This document shows positions 11,480 to 24,339 of a DNA stretch of 64,000 nucleotides, one piece after another. The notes under the pieces were generated by a model. It had not been told where the DNA came from. It made no database searches and worked only from the letters and a program-made list of their open reading frames with translations. The position numbers were made by a program, and so were the translations under genes. The DNA is from Nomia melanderi (Eukaryota > Arthropoda > Insecta > Hymenoptera > Halictidae). The stretch covers positions 310,001 through 374,000 of the forward strand of contig NW_027475164.1 of the NCBI RefSeq assembly GCF_051020985.1, written 5' to 3'. Every line of letters starts with the position of its first letter. The first letter of the stretch is position 1.

Positions 11480-13578
11480 GAGATATCACCAGATATATAT
11501 TGGATTTTGCCCTGACCCTGAGTGTCCGGCCCCATGAGACGATGGGTGTCTCGGCCCCTAGTGGTCCGAGGTCGTTCCAGCTGCACAGATTCATGCGCCA
11601 GGGCCTCCTGCAGACAATGCACTTTGATTTATTGCGCTACCTGTAATAGCACCCGAGATATCACCAGATATATATTGGATTTTCCCCTGACCCTGAGTGT
11701 CCGGCCCCATGAGACTGTGGTTTTCTCGGCCCCTGGTTGTCCGAGGTCGTTCCCACTGCACAGATTCATGCGCCAGGGCCTCCTACAGACAATGAACTTT
11801 GATTTATTGCGATATCTGTAATAGCACTCGAGATATCACCAGATATATATTGGATTTTTCCCTGACCCTGAGTGTCCGGCCCCATGTGTCGTTGGTTTTC
11901 TCGGCCCCTGGTGATCCGAGGTCGTTCCCGCTGCACAGGTTCATGCGCCAGGGCCTCCTACAGACAATGCACTTTGATTTATTACCCTATCTGTAATAGC
12001 ACCCGAGATATCACCAGATATATATTTGATTTTTCCCTGACCCTGAGTCTCCGGCACCATGAGACGGTGGTTTTCTCGGCCCCTGGTGGTCCGAGGTCGT
12101 TCGAGCTGCAAAGATTCATGCGCCAGGGCCTCCTACAGACAAAGCACTTTCATTTATTGCGCTATCTCTAATAGCACCCGAGATATCGCCAGATATATAT
12201 TGGATTTTCCCCTGATCCTGAGTGTCCGGCCCCATGAGACGGTGGTTTTCTGGGCCCCTGGTGGTCCGAGGTCGTTCCCGCTGCACAGATTCATGCGCCA
12301 GGGCCTCCTGCAGACAATGCACTTTGATTTATTGCGCTATCTGTAATAGCACCCGAGATATCAACAGATATATATTGGATTTTCCCCTGACCCTGAGTGT
12401 CCGGCCCCATGAGACTGTGGTTTTCTCGGACCCTGGTGTTCCGAGGTCATTCCCTCTGCACAGATGCATGCGCCAGGGCCTCCTGCAGATAATCCACTTT
12501 GGTTTATTGCGCTATCTCTAATAGCACCCGAGATATCACCAGATATATATTGGATTTTCCCCTGACCCTGAGTGTCCGGCCCCATGAGACGGTGGTTTTC
12601 TCGGGTCCTGGTGGTCCGAGGTCGTTCGAGCTGCACAGATTCATGCGCCAGGGCCTCCTACAGACAATGCACTTTGATTTATTGTGCTATCTGTAATAGC
12701 ACCCGAGATATCACCAGATATATATTGGATTTTTCCATGACCCTGAGTGTCCGGCCCCATGAGATGATGGTTTTCTCGTCCCCTGGTGGTCCGAGGTCGT
12801 TCCCGCTGCACAGATTCATGCGCCAGGGCCTCCTACAGACAATGCACTTTGGTTTATTGCGCTATCAGTAATAGCACCCGAGATATCACCAGATATATGC
12901 TGGATTTTTACATGACCTTGGGTGACGGATTCCGAATATCTGTAATTTTCTCGGCCACTGGTGGTCCGAGGTCGTTCCTGGGGCACAGATTCATTCGCCA
13001 GTGCCTCCTACAGACAATGCACTTTGATTTATTGCGCTATCTGCAATAGCACCCGAGATATCACCAGATATATATCGGATTTTTCCCTGACCCTGAGTGT
13101 CCGGCCCCATGAGACGGTCGTTTTCTCGGCCCCTGGTGGTCCGAGGTCGTTCGAGCTGCACAGATTCATGCGCCAGGGCCTCCTACAGACAAAGCACTTT
13201 GATTTGTTGCGCTATCTCTAATAGCACCCTAGATATCACCAGATATATATCGGATTTTTCCCTGACCCTGAGTGTCCGGCCCCATGAGACGGTGGTTTTC
13301 TCTGCCCCTGGTGGTCCGAGGTCGTTCCCGCTGCACAGATTCATGCGCGAGGGCCTCCTACAGACAATGCACTTTGATTTATTGCGCTATCTGTAATAGC
13401 ACCCGAGATATCACCGGATATGTATTTGATTTTTCCCCGACCCTGAGTGTCGGCCCCATGAGATGATGGTTTTCTGGTCCCCTGGTGGCCCGAGGCCGTT
13501 CCCGCTGCACAGATGCATGCGCCAGGGCCTCCTGCAGATAATTCACTTTGGTTAATTGCGCTATCTATAATAGCACCC
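11480..13578 (+). repeat. 12-monomer higher-order repeat, copy 1 (2099 bp)
   Basis: Twelve different monomers (eleven of 175 bp and a final type-E unit of 174 bp) form a unit repeated directly at 13579. Reading copy 1 against copy 2 line by line I found no difference. Private markers shared at +2099 include cgatgggtgtctcgg, ctggttgtccgagg, agcactcgagatatc, gtgatccgagg, cctgatcctgag, tctgggcccctgg, tatcaacagat, ttccctctgcac, ctcgggtcctgg, gagacggtcgtttt and agcaccctagat. Monomers within the unit differ clearly from one another, which is the signature of a higher-order repeat rather than simple homogenisation. Confidence 0.95.
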
Positions 13579-15677
13579 GAGATATCACCAGATATATATT
13601 GGATTTTGCCCTGACCCTGAGTGTCCGGCCCCATGAGACGATGGGTGTCTCGGCCCCTAGTGGTCCGAGGTCGTTCCAGCTGCACAGATTCATGCGCCAG
13701 GGCCTCCTGCAGACAATGCACTTTGATTTATTGCGCTACCTGTAATAGCACCCGAGATATCACCAGATATATATTGGATTTTCCCCTGACCCTGAGTGTC
13801 CGGCCCCATGAGACTGTGGTTTTCTCGGCCCCTGGTTGTCCGAGGTCGTTCCCACTGCACAGATTCATGCGCCAGGGCCTCCTACAGACAATGAACTTTG
13901 ATTTATTGCGATATCTGTAATAGCACTCGAGATATCACCAGATATATATTGGATTTTTCCCTGACCCTGAGTGTCCGGCCCCATGTGTCGTTGGTTTTCT
14001 CGGCCCCTGGTGATCCGAGGTCGTTCCCGCTGCACAGGTTCATGCGCCAGGGCCTCCTACAGACAATGCACTTTGATTTATTACCCTATCTGTAATAGCA
14101 CCCGAGATATCACCAGATATATATTTGATTTTTCCCTGACCCTGAGTCTCCGGCACCATGAGACGGTGGTTTTCTCGGCCCCTGGTGGTCCGAGGTCGTT
14201 CGAGCTGCAAAGATTCATGCGCCAGGGCCTCCTACAGACAAAGCACTTTCATTTATTGCGCTATCTCTAATAGCACCCGAGATATCGCCAGATATATATT
14301 GGATTTTCCCCTGATCCTGAGTGTCCGGCCCCATGAGACGGTGGTTTTCTGGGCCCCTGGTGGTCCGAGGTCGTTCCCGCTGCACAGATTCATGCGCCAG
14401 GGCCTCCTGCAGACAATGCACTTTGATTTATTGCGCTATCTGTAATAGCACCCGAGATATCAACAGATATATATTGGATTTTCCCCTGACCCTGAGTGTC
14501 CGGCCCCATGAGACTGTGGTTTTCTCGGACCCTGGTGTTCCGAGGTCATTCCCTCTGCACAGATGCATGCGCCAGGGCCTCCTGCAGATAATCCACTTTG
14601 GTTTATTGCGCTATCTCTAATAGCACCCGAGATATCACCAGATATATATTGGATTTTCCCCTGACCCTGAGTGTCCGGCCCCATGAGACGGTGGTTTTCT
14701 CGGGTCCTGGTGGTCCGAGGTCGTTCGAGCTGCACAGATTCATGCGCCAGGGCCTCCTACAGACAATGCACTTTGATTTATTGTGCTATCTGTAATAGCA
14801 CCCGAGATATCACCAGATATATATTGGATTTTTCCATGACCCTGAGTGTCCGGCCCCATGAGATGATGGTTTTCTCGTCCCCTGGTGGTCCGAGGTCGTT
14901 CCCGCTGCACAGATTCATGCGCCAGGGCCTCCTACAGACAATGCACTTTGGTTTATTGCGCTATCAGTAATAGCACCCGAGATATCACCAGATATATGCT
15001 GGATTTTTACATGACCTTGGGTGACGGATTCCGAATATCTGTAATTTTCTCGGCCACTGGTGGTCCGAGGTCGTTCCTGGGGCACAGATTCATTCGCCAG
15101 TGCCTCCTACAGACAATGCACTTTGATTTATTGCGCTATCTGCAATAGCACCCGAGATATCACCAGATATATATCGGATTTTTCCCTGACCCTGAGTGTC
15201 CGGCCCCATGAGACGGTCGTTTTCTCGGCCCCTGGTGGTCCGAGGTCGTTCGAGCTGCACAGATTCATGCGCCAGGGCCTCCTACAGACAAAGCACTTTG
15301 ATTTGTTGCGCTATCTCTAATAGCACCCTAGATATCACCAGATATATATCGGATTTTTCCCTGACCCTGAGTGTCCGGCCCCATGAGACGGTGGTTTTCT
15401 CTGCCCCTGGTGGTCCGAGGTCGTTCCCGCTGCACAGATTCATGCGCGAGGGCCTCCTACAGACAATGCACTTTGATTTATTGCGCTATCTGTAATAGCA
15501 CCCGAGATATCACCGGATATGTATTTGATTTTTCCCCGACCCTGAGTGTCGGCCCCATGAGATGATGGTTTTCTGGTCCCCTGGTGGCCCGAGGCCGTTC
15601 CCGCTGCACAGATGCATGCGCCAGGGCCTCCTGCAGATAATTCACTTTGGTTTATAGCGCTATCTCTAATAACACCC
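13579..15677 (+). repeat. 12-monomer higher-order repeat, copy 2 (2099 bp)
   Basis: Apparently identical to copy 1 up to its last few dozen bases. There copy 1 runs tttggttaattgcgc into a normal head, and copy 2 runs tttggtttatagcgc into a type-D head (gtgatttaaccag). Confidence 0.95.
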
Positions 15678-15955
15678 GTGATTTAACCAGATATATATTG
15701 GATTTTTCCCTGACCCTGAGTGTCCGGCCCCATGAGACGATGGGTGTCTCGGCCCCTAGTGGTCCGAGGTCGTTCCCACTGCACAGATTCATGCGCCAGG
15801 GCCTCCTACAGACAATGCACTTTGATTTATTGCGCTACCTGTAATAGCACCCGAGATATCACCAGATATATATTGGATTTTTCCATGACCCTGAGTGTCC
15901 GGCCCCATGAGACTGTGGTTTTCTCGGCCCCTGGTTGTCCGAGGTCGTTCCCGCT
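15678..15955 (+). other. Conversion-like mosaic patch in higher-order copy 3
   Basis: About 280 bp where copy 3 departs from copies 1 and 2, flanked by apparently identical sequence. The donor type resembles the D-headed monomers at 10605 and 17777, but the copy-specific gatgggtgtctcgg is retained in the middle. Gene conversion or a double exchange explains this more simply than point mutation. Confidence 0.7.
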
Positions 15956-17776
15956 GCACAGATTCATGCGCCAGGGCCTCCTACAGACAATGAACTTTGA
16001 TTTATTGCGATATCTGTAATAGCACTCGAGATATCACCAGATATATATTGGATTTTTCCCTGACCCTGAGTGTCCGGCCCCATGTGTCGTTGGTTTTCTC
16101 GGCCCCTGGTGATCCGAGGTCGTTCCCGCTGCACAGGTTCATGCGCCAGGGCCTCCTACAGACAATGCACTTTGATTTATTACCCTATCTGTAATAGCAC
16201 CCGAGATATCACCAGATATATATTTGATTTTTCCCTGACCCTGAGTCTCCGGCACCATGAGACGGTGGTTTTCTCGGCCCCTGGTGGTCCGAGGTCGTTC
16301 GAGCTGCAAAGATTCATGCGCCAGGGCCTCCTACAGACAAAGCACTTTCATTTATTGCGCTATCTCTAATAGCACCCGAGATATCGCCAGATATATATTG
16401 GATTTTCCCCTGATCCTGAGTGTCCGGCCCCATGAGACGGTGGTTTTCTGGGCCCCTGGTGGTCCGAGGTCGTTCCCGCTGCACAGATTCATGCGCCAGG
16501 GCCTCCTGCAGACAATGCACTTTGATTTATTGCGCTATCTGTAATAGCACCCGAGATATCAACAGATATATATTGGATTTTCCCCTGACCCTGAGTGTCC
16601 GGCCCCATGAGACTGTGGTTTTCTCGGACCCTGGTGTTCCGAGGTCATTCCCTCTGCACAGATGCATGCGCCAGGGCCTCCTGCAGATAATCCACTTTGG
16701 TTTATTGCGCTATCTCTAATAGCACCCGAGATATCACCAGATATATATTGGATTTTCCCCTGACCCTGAGTGTCCGGCCCCATGAGACGGTGGTTTTCTC
16801 GGGTCCTGGTGGTCCGAGGTCGTTCGAGCTGCACAGATTCATGCGCCAGGGCCTCCTACAGACAATGCACTTTGATTTATTGTGCTATCTGTAATAGCAC
16901 CCGAGATATCACCAGATATATATTGGATTTTTCCATGACCCTGAGTGTCCGGCCCCATGAGATGATGGTTTTCTCGTCCCCTGGTGGTCCGAGGTCGTTC
17001 CCGCTGCACAGATTCATGCGCCAGGGCCTCCTACAGACAATGCACTTTGGTTTATTGCGCTATCAGTAATAGCACCCGAGATATCACCAGATATATGCTG
17101 GATTTTTACATGACCTTGGGTGACGGATTCCGAATATCTGTAATTTTCTCGGCCACTGGTGGTCCGAGGTCGTTCCTGGGGCACAGATTCATTCGCCAGT
17201 GCCTCCTACAGACAATGCACTTTGATTTATTGCGCTATCTGCAATAGCACCCGAGATATCACCAGATATATATCGGATTTTTCCCTGACCCTGAGTGTCC
17301 GGCCCCATGAGACGGTCGTTTTCTCGGCCCCTGGTGGTCCGAGGTCGTTCGAGCTGCACAGATTCATGCGCCAGGGCCTCCTACAGACAAAGCACTTTGA
17401 TTTGTTGCGCTATCTCTAATAGCACCCTAGATATCACCAGATATATATCGGATTTTTCCCTGACCCTGAGTGTCCGGCCCCATGAGACGGTGGTTTTCTC
17501 TGCCCCTGGTGGTCCGAGGTCGTTCCCGCTGCACAGATTCATGCGCGAGGGCCTCCTACAGACAATGCACTTTGATTTATTGCGCTATCTGTAATAGCAC
17601 CCGAGATATCACCGGATATGTATTTGATTTTTCCCCGACCCTGAGTGTCGGCCCCATGAGATGATGGTTTTCTGGTCCCCTGGTGGCCCGAGGCCGTTCC
17701 CGCTGCACAGATGCATGCGCCAGGGCCTCCTGCAGATAATTCACTTTGGTTTATAGCGCTATCTCTAATAACACCC
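15678..17776 (+). repeat. 12-monomer higher-order repeat, copy 3 (2099 bp)
   Basis: Matches copy 2 from about 15955 to its end. Its first monomer and half of its second differ: type-D head, ttcccactgcac instead of ttccagctgcac, and ttccatgaccc instead of tcccctgaccc. The marker cgatgggtgtctcgg is kept inside the altered stretch, so the difference is a mosaic patch rather than a clean boundary. Confidence 0.93.
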
Positions 17777-17951
17777 GTGATTTAACCAGATATATATTGG
17801 ATTTTTCCCTGACCCTGAGTGTCCGGCCCCATGAGACGGTGGTTGTCTCGGCCCCTGGTGGTCCGAGGTCGTTCCCACTGCACAGATTCATGCGCCAGGG
17901 CCTCCTACAGACAATGCACTTTGATTTATTGCGCTATCTGTAATAGCACCC

Positions 17952-18476
17952 GAGATATCACCAGATATATATTGGATTTTTCCATGACCCTGAGTGTCCG
18001 GCCCCATGAGATGATGGTTTTCTCGTCCCCTGGTGGTCCGAGGTCGTTCCCGCTGCACAGATTCATGCGCCAGGGCCTCCTACAGACAATGCACTTTGGT
18101 TTATTGCGCTATCAGTAATAGCACCCGAGATATCACCAGATATATGCTGGATTTTTACATGACCTTGGGTGACGGATTCCGATTATCTGTAATTTTCTCG
18201 GCCACTGGTGGTCCGAGGTCGTTCCTGGGGCACAGATTCATTCGCCAGTGCCTCCTACAGACAATGCACTTTGATTTATTGGGCTATCTGCAATAGCACC
18301 CGAGATATCACCGGATATGTATTTGATTTTTCCCCGACCCTGAGTGTCCGGCCCCATGAGATGATGGTTTTCTGGTCCCCTGGTGGCCCGAGGCCGTTCC
18401 CGCTGCACAGATGCATGCGCCAGGGCCTCCTGCAGATAATTCACTTTGGTTAATTGCGCTATCTATAATAGCACCC
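17952..18476 (+). repeat. Partial higher-order unit right of the 12-monomer array
   Basis: The gatgatggttttctcgtcc unit and the following F unit match 12705-13054, followed directly by an undeleted type-E unit. Two intervening monomers of the full unit are absent. The F copy carries ccgattatctg for ccgaatatctg. This is a truncated or recombined edge copy. Confidence 0.85.
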
Positions 18477-19900
18477 GAGATATCACCAGATATATATTGG
18501 ATTTTGCCCTGACCCTGAGTGTCCGGCCCCATGAGACGGTGGGTGTCTCGGCCCCTGGTGGTCCGAGGTCGATCCCGCTGCACAGATTCATGCGCCAGGG
18601 CCTCCTACAGACAATCCACTCTGATTTATTGCGCTATCTGTAATAGCACCCGAGATATCACCAGATATATGTTGGATTTTTCCCTGACCCTGAGTGTCCG
18701 ACTCCACGAGACGGTGGTTTTCTCGGCCACTGTTGGTCCGAGGTCGTTCCCGCTGCACAGATTCATGCGCTAGGGCCTCCTGCAGACAATGCACTTTGAT
18801 TTATCGCGCTATCTCAAATAGAACCCGAGATATCACCAGATATATATTGGATTTTCCCCTGACCCTGAGTGTCCTGCCCCATGAGACTGTGGTTTCCTCG
18901 GCCCCTGGTGGTCTGAGGTCGTTCCCGCTGCACAGATTCATGCGCCAGGGCCTCCTGCAGATAATTCACTTTGATTTATTGCGCTACCTGTAATAGCACC
19001 CGAGATATCACCAGATATATATTGGATTTTCCCCTGACCCTGAGTGTCCGGCCCCATGAGACTGTGGTTTTCTCGGCCCCTGGTGGTCCGAGGTCGTTCC
19101 CACTGCACAGATTCATGCGCCAGGGCCTCCTACAGACAATGAACTTTGATTTATTGCGATATCTGTAATAGCACCCGAGATATCACCAGATATATATTGG
19201 ATTTTTCCCTGACCCTGAGTGTCCGGCCCCATGTGTCGTTGGTTTTCTCGGCCCCTGGTGATCCGAGGTCGTTCGAGCTGCAAAGATTCATGCGCCAGGG
19301 CCTCCTACAGACAAAGCACTTTCATTTATTGCGCTATCTCTAATAGCACCCGAGATATCGCCAGATATATATTGGATTTTCCCCTGACCCTGAGTGTCCG
19401 GCCCCATGAGACGGTGGTTTTCTCGGCCCCTGGTGGTCCGAGGTCGTTACCGCTGCACAGATGCATGCGCCAGGGCCTCCTGCAGATAATTCACTTTGGT
19501 TTATTGCGCTATCTCTAATAGCACCCGAGATATCACCAGATATATATTCGATTTTCCCCTGACCCTGAGTGTCCGGCCCCATGTGACTGTGGTTTTCTCG
19601 GCCCCTGGTGTTCCGAGGTCGTCCGAGCTGCACAGATTCATGCGCCAGGGCCTCCTACAGACAATGCACTTTGATTTATTGTGCTATCTGTAATAGCACC
19701 CGAGATATCACCAGATATATATTGGATTTTTCCCTGACCCTGAGTGTCCGGCCCCATGAGACGGTGGTTTTCTCGGCCCCTGGTGGTCCGAGGTCGTTCC
19801 CGCTGCACAGATTCATGCGCCAGGGCCTCCTGCAGACAATGCACTTTGATTTATTGCGCTATCTGTAATAGCACCCGAGATATCACCAGATATATATTGG
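18395..19900 (+). repeat. 1.5-kb segment duplicated at 26630-28135
   Basis: Matches 26630-28135 at an offset of 8235 bp, which is 47 monomers plus the 10 extra bases in the TA-expanded monomer at 22152. Shared private markers are ggttaattgcgctatctata, gagtgtccgactccacgag, ctcggccactgttggtcc, catgcgctagggcc and gagtgtcctgcccc. Only scattered single-base differences are seen. Confidence 0.9.
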
Positions 19901-20079
19901 ATTTTCCCCTGACCCTGAGTGTCCGGCCCCATGAGACTGTGGTTTTCTCGGACCCTGGTGTTCCGAGGTCATTCCCTCTGCACAGATGCATGCGCCAGGG
20001 CCTCCTGCAGGTAATCCACTTTGGTTTATTGCGCTATCTCTAATAGCACCCGAGATATCACCAGATATATATTGGATTT

Positions 20080-20785
20080 TCCCCTGACCCTGAGTGTCCG
20101 GCCCCATGAGACTGTGGTTTTCTCTGCTCCTGGTGGTCCGAGGTCGTTCCCGCTGCACAGATTCATGCGCGAGGGCCTCCTACAGACAATGCACTTTGAT
20201 TTATTGCGCTATATGTAATAGCACCCGAGATATCACCGGATATGTATTTGATTTTTCCCCGACCCTAACTGTCCGGCCCCATGAGATGATGGTTTTCTGG
20301 TCCCCTGGTGGCCCGAGGCCGTTCCCGCTGCACAGGTTCATGCGCCAGGGCCTCCTACAGACAATGCACTTTGATTTATTACCCTATCTGTAATAGCACC
20401 CGAGATATCACCAGATATATATTTGATTTTTCCCTGACCCTGAGTCTCCGGCACCATGAGACGGTGGTTTTCTCGGCCCCTGGTGGTCCGAGGTCGTTCG
20501 AGCTGCAAAGATTCATGCGCCAGGGCCTCCTATAGACAAAGCACTTTCATTTATTGCGCTACCTCTAATAGCACCCGAGATATCGCCAGATATATATTGG
20601 ATTTTCCACTGACCCTGAGTGTCCGGCCCCATGAGACGGTGGTTTTGTCGGCCCCTGGTGTTCCGAGGTCGTTCCCGCTGCACAGATTCATGCGCCAGGG
20701 CCTCCTACAGACAATGCGCTTTGATTTATTGCGCTATCTGTAATAGCACGCGAGATACCACCAGATATATATTGGATTTTCCCCT
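20080..20785 (+). repeat. Four-monomer segment, shared with 36.5 and 37.9 kb
   Basis: Contains tctctgctcctggtgg, gcgctatatgtaat, the E-H cassette, ggttttgtcggcccctgg and gagataccaccag in the same order as 36541-37272 and 37941-38672. The offset of 16461 bp to the first is 94 monomers plus 11, accounted for by the +10 (22152) and +1 (34937) units between. Confidence 0.85.
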
Positions 20786-22151
20786 TACCCTGAGTGTCCG
20801 GCCCCATGTGACTGTGGGTTTCTCGGCCCCTGGTGTTCCGAGGTCGTCCGAGCTGCACAGATTCATGCGCCAGGGCCTCCTACAGACAATGCACTTTGAT
20901 TTATTGCGCTATCTGTAATAGCACCCGAGATATCACCAGATATATATCGGATTTTTCCCTGACCCTGAGTGTCCGGCCCCATGAGACGGTGGTTTTCTCG
21001 GCCCCTGGTGGACCGAGGTCGTTCGAGCTGCACAGATTCATGCGCCAGGGCCTCCTACAGACAAAGCACTTTGATTTGTTGCGCTATCTCTAATAGCACC
21101 CGAGATATCGCCAGATATATATTGGATTTTCCACTGACCCTGAGTGTCCGGCCCCATGAGACGGTGTTTTTCTCGGCCCCAGGTGTTCCGAGGTCGTTCC
21201 CGCTGCACAGATTCATGCGCCAGGGCCTCCTACAGACAATGCACTTTGATTTATTGCGCTATCTGTAATAGCACCCGAGATATCACCAGATATATATTGG
21301 ATTTTCCCCTGACCCTGAGTGTCCGGCCCCATGTGACTGTGGTTTTCTCGGCCCCTGGTGTTCCGAGGTCGTCCGAGCTGCACAGATTCATGCGCCAGGG
21401 CCTCCTACAGACAATGCACTTTGATTTATTGTGCTATCTGTAATAGCACCCGAGATATCACCAGATATATATTGGATTTTTCCCTGACCCTGAGCGTCCG
21501 GCCCCATGAGACGGTGGTTTTCTCGGCCCGTGGTGGACCGAGGTCGTTCCCGCTGCACAGATTCATGCGCCAGGGCCTCCTGCAGATAATTCACTTTGGC
21601 TTATTGCGCTATCTCTAATGGCACCCGAGATATCACCAGATATATATTCGATTTTCCCCTGACCCTGAGTGTCCGGCCCCATGTGACTGTGGTTTTCTCG
21701 GCCCCTGGTGTTCCGAGGTCGTCCGAGCTGCACAGATTCATGCGCCAGGGCCTCCTACAGACAATGCCCATTGATTTATTGTGCTATCTGTAATAGCACC
21801 CGAGATATCACCAGATATATATTGGATTTTTCCCTGACCCTGAGTGTCCGGCCCCATGAGACTGTGGTTTTCTCGGACCCTGGTGTTCCGAGGTCATTCC
21901 CGCTGCCCAGATTCATGCGCCAGGGCCTCCTACAGACAGTGCACTTTGATTTATTGCGCTATCAGTAATAGCAGCCGAGATATCACCAGATATATATTGG
22001 ATTTTGCCCTGACCCTGAGTGTCCGGCCCCATGAGACGGTGGTTGTCTCGGCCCCTAGTGGTCCGAGGTCGTTCCCGCTGCACATATTCATGCGCCAGGG
22101 CCTCCTACAGACAATGTACTTTGATTTATTGCGCTATCTGTAATAGCACCC

Positions 22152-22336
22152 GAGATATCACCAGATATATATATATATATATTGGATTTTCACCTGACCC
22201 TGAGTGTCCGGCCCCATGTGACTGTGGTTTTCTCGGCCCCTGGTGTTTCGAGGTCGTCCGAGCTGCACAGATTCATGCGCCAGGGCCTCCTACAGACAAT
22301 GCACTTTGATTTATTGTGCTATCTGTAATAGCACCC
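22152..22336 (+). repeat. 185-bp monomer with a nested (AT)9 tract
   Basis: The head, normally ccag(AT)4tgg, is expanded to (AT)9, adding 10 bp. The neighbours on both sides (acatattcatg unit before, gatgatgg and F units after) match those of the (AT)7 monomer starting at 44738, 47369 or 48425. The tract length has therefore changed since these segments were copied from one another. Confidence 0.92.
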
Positions 22337-22969
22337 GAGATATCACCAGATATATATTGGATTTTTCCATGACCCTGAGTGTCCGGCCCCATGAGATGAT
22401 GGTTTTCTCGTCCCCTGGTGGTCCGAGGTCGTTCCCACTGCACAGATTCATGCGCCAGGGCCTCCTACAGACAATGCACTTTGGTTTATTGCGCTATCAG
22501 TAATAGCACCCGAGATATCACCAGATATATGCTGGATTTTTACATGACCTTGTGTGACGGATTCCGAATATCTGTAATTTTCTCGGCCACTGGTGGTCCG
22601 AGGTCGTTCCTGGGGCACAGATTCATTCGCCAGTGCCTCCTACAGACAATGCACTTTGATTTATTGCGCTATCTGCAATAGTACCCGAGATATCACCAGA
22701 TATATATTGGATTTTCCCCTGACCCTGAGTGTCCGGCCCCATGAGACTGTGGTTTTCTCTGCCCCTGGTGGTCCGAGGTCGTTCCCGCTGCACAGATTCA
22801 TGCGCGAGGGCCTCCTACAGACAATGCACTTTGATTTATTGCGCTATCTGTAATAGCACCCGAGATATCACCGGATATGTATTTGATTTTTCCCCGACCC
22901 TGAGTGTCCGGCCCCATGAGATGATGGTTTTCTGGTCCCCTGGTGGCCCGAGGCCGTTCCCGCTGCACA

Positions 22970-23820
22970 GATGCATGCGCCAGGGCCTCCTGCAAATAAT
23001 TCACTTTGGTTTATAGCGCTATCTCTAATAACACCCGTGATTTAACCAGATATATATTGGATTTTTCCCTGACCCTGAGTGTCCGGCCCCATGAGACGGT
23101 GGTTGTCTCGGCCCCTGGTGGTCCGAGGTCGTTCCCACTGCACAGATTCATGCGCCAGGGCCTCCTACAGACAATGAACTTTGATTTATTGCGATATCTG
23201 TAATAGCACCCGAGATATCACCAGATATATATTGGATTTTTCCCTGACCCTGAGTGTCCGGCCCCATGTGTCGTTGGTTTTCTCGGCCCCTGGTGATCCG
23301 AGGTCGTTCCCGCTGCACAGGTTCATGCGCCAGGGCCTCCTACAGACAATGCACTTTGATTTATTACCCTATCTGTAATAGCACCCGAGATATCACCAGA
23401 TATATATTTGATTTTTCCCTGACCCTGAGTCTCCGGCACCATGAGACGGTGGTTTTCTCGGCCCCTGGTGGTCCGAGGTCGTTCGAGCTGCAAAGATTCA
23501 TGCGCCAGGGCCTCCTACAGACAAAGCACTTTCATTTATTGCGCTATCTCTAATAGCACCCGAGATATCGCCAGATATATATTGGATTTTCCCCTGACCC
23601 TGAGTGTCCGGCCCCATGAGACGGTGGTTTTCTCGGCCCCTGGTGTTCCGAGGTCGTTCCCGCTGCACAGATTCATGCGCCAGGGCCTCCTACAGACAAT
23701 GCACTTTGATTTATTGCGGTATCTGTAATAGCACCCGAGATATCACCAGATATATATTGGATTTTTCCATGACCCTGAGTGTCCGGCCCCATGAGATGAT
23801 GGTTTTCTCGTCCCCTGGTG
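22970..23820 (+). repeat. 0.85-kb segment duplicated at 29270-30120
   Basis: Apparently identical over about 850 bp at an offset of exactly 36 monomers (6300 bp). Includes the D unit, gcgatatctg, gtgtcgttgg, the K-H cassette and the private gcggtatctg. Divergence begins where this copy reads gtccgagg and the other atccgagg. Confidence 0.92.
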
Positions 23821-24339
23821 GTCCGAGGTCGTTCCCGCTGCACAGATTCATGCGCCAGGGCCTCCTGCAGATAATTCACTTTGATTTATTACCCTATCTG
23901 TAATAGCACCCGAGATATCACCAGATATATATTTGATTTTTCCCCGACCCTGAGTCTCCGGCACCATGAGACGGTGGTTTTCTCGGCCCCTGGTGGTCCG
24001 AGGTCGTTACCGCTGCACAGATGCATGCGCCAGGGCCTCCTGCAGATAATTCACTTTGGTTTATTGCGCTATCTCTAATGGCACCCGAGATATCACCAGA
24101 TATATATTCGATTTTCCCCTGACCCTGAGAGTCCGGCCCCATGTGACTGTGGTTTTCTCGGCCCCTGGTGTTCCGAGGTCGTCCGAGCTGCACCGATTCA
24201 TGCGCCAGGGCCTCCTACAGACAAAGCACTTTGATTTGTTGCGCTATCTCTAATAGCACCCGAGATATCGCCAGATATAAATTGGATTTTCCCCTGACCC
24301 TGAGTGTCCGGCCCCATGAGACGGTGTTTTTCTCGGCCC

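Noticed and set aside
11480..17776. Copies 1 and 2 of the 2099-bp repeat as a pure assembly artefact
   Set aside because: Cannot be excluded without reads, but copy 3 is a non-identical third copy and partial copies occur on both sides, so a real higher-order repeat is the better reading.
22152..22336. TA-rich stretch as a replication origin or promoter TATA box
   Set aside because: It is a length variant of the AT run present in most units; nothing else nearby supports an origin or promoter.
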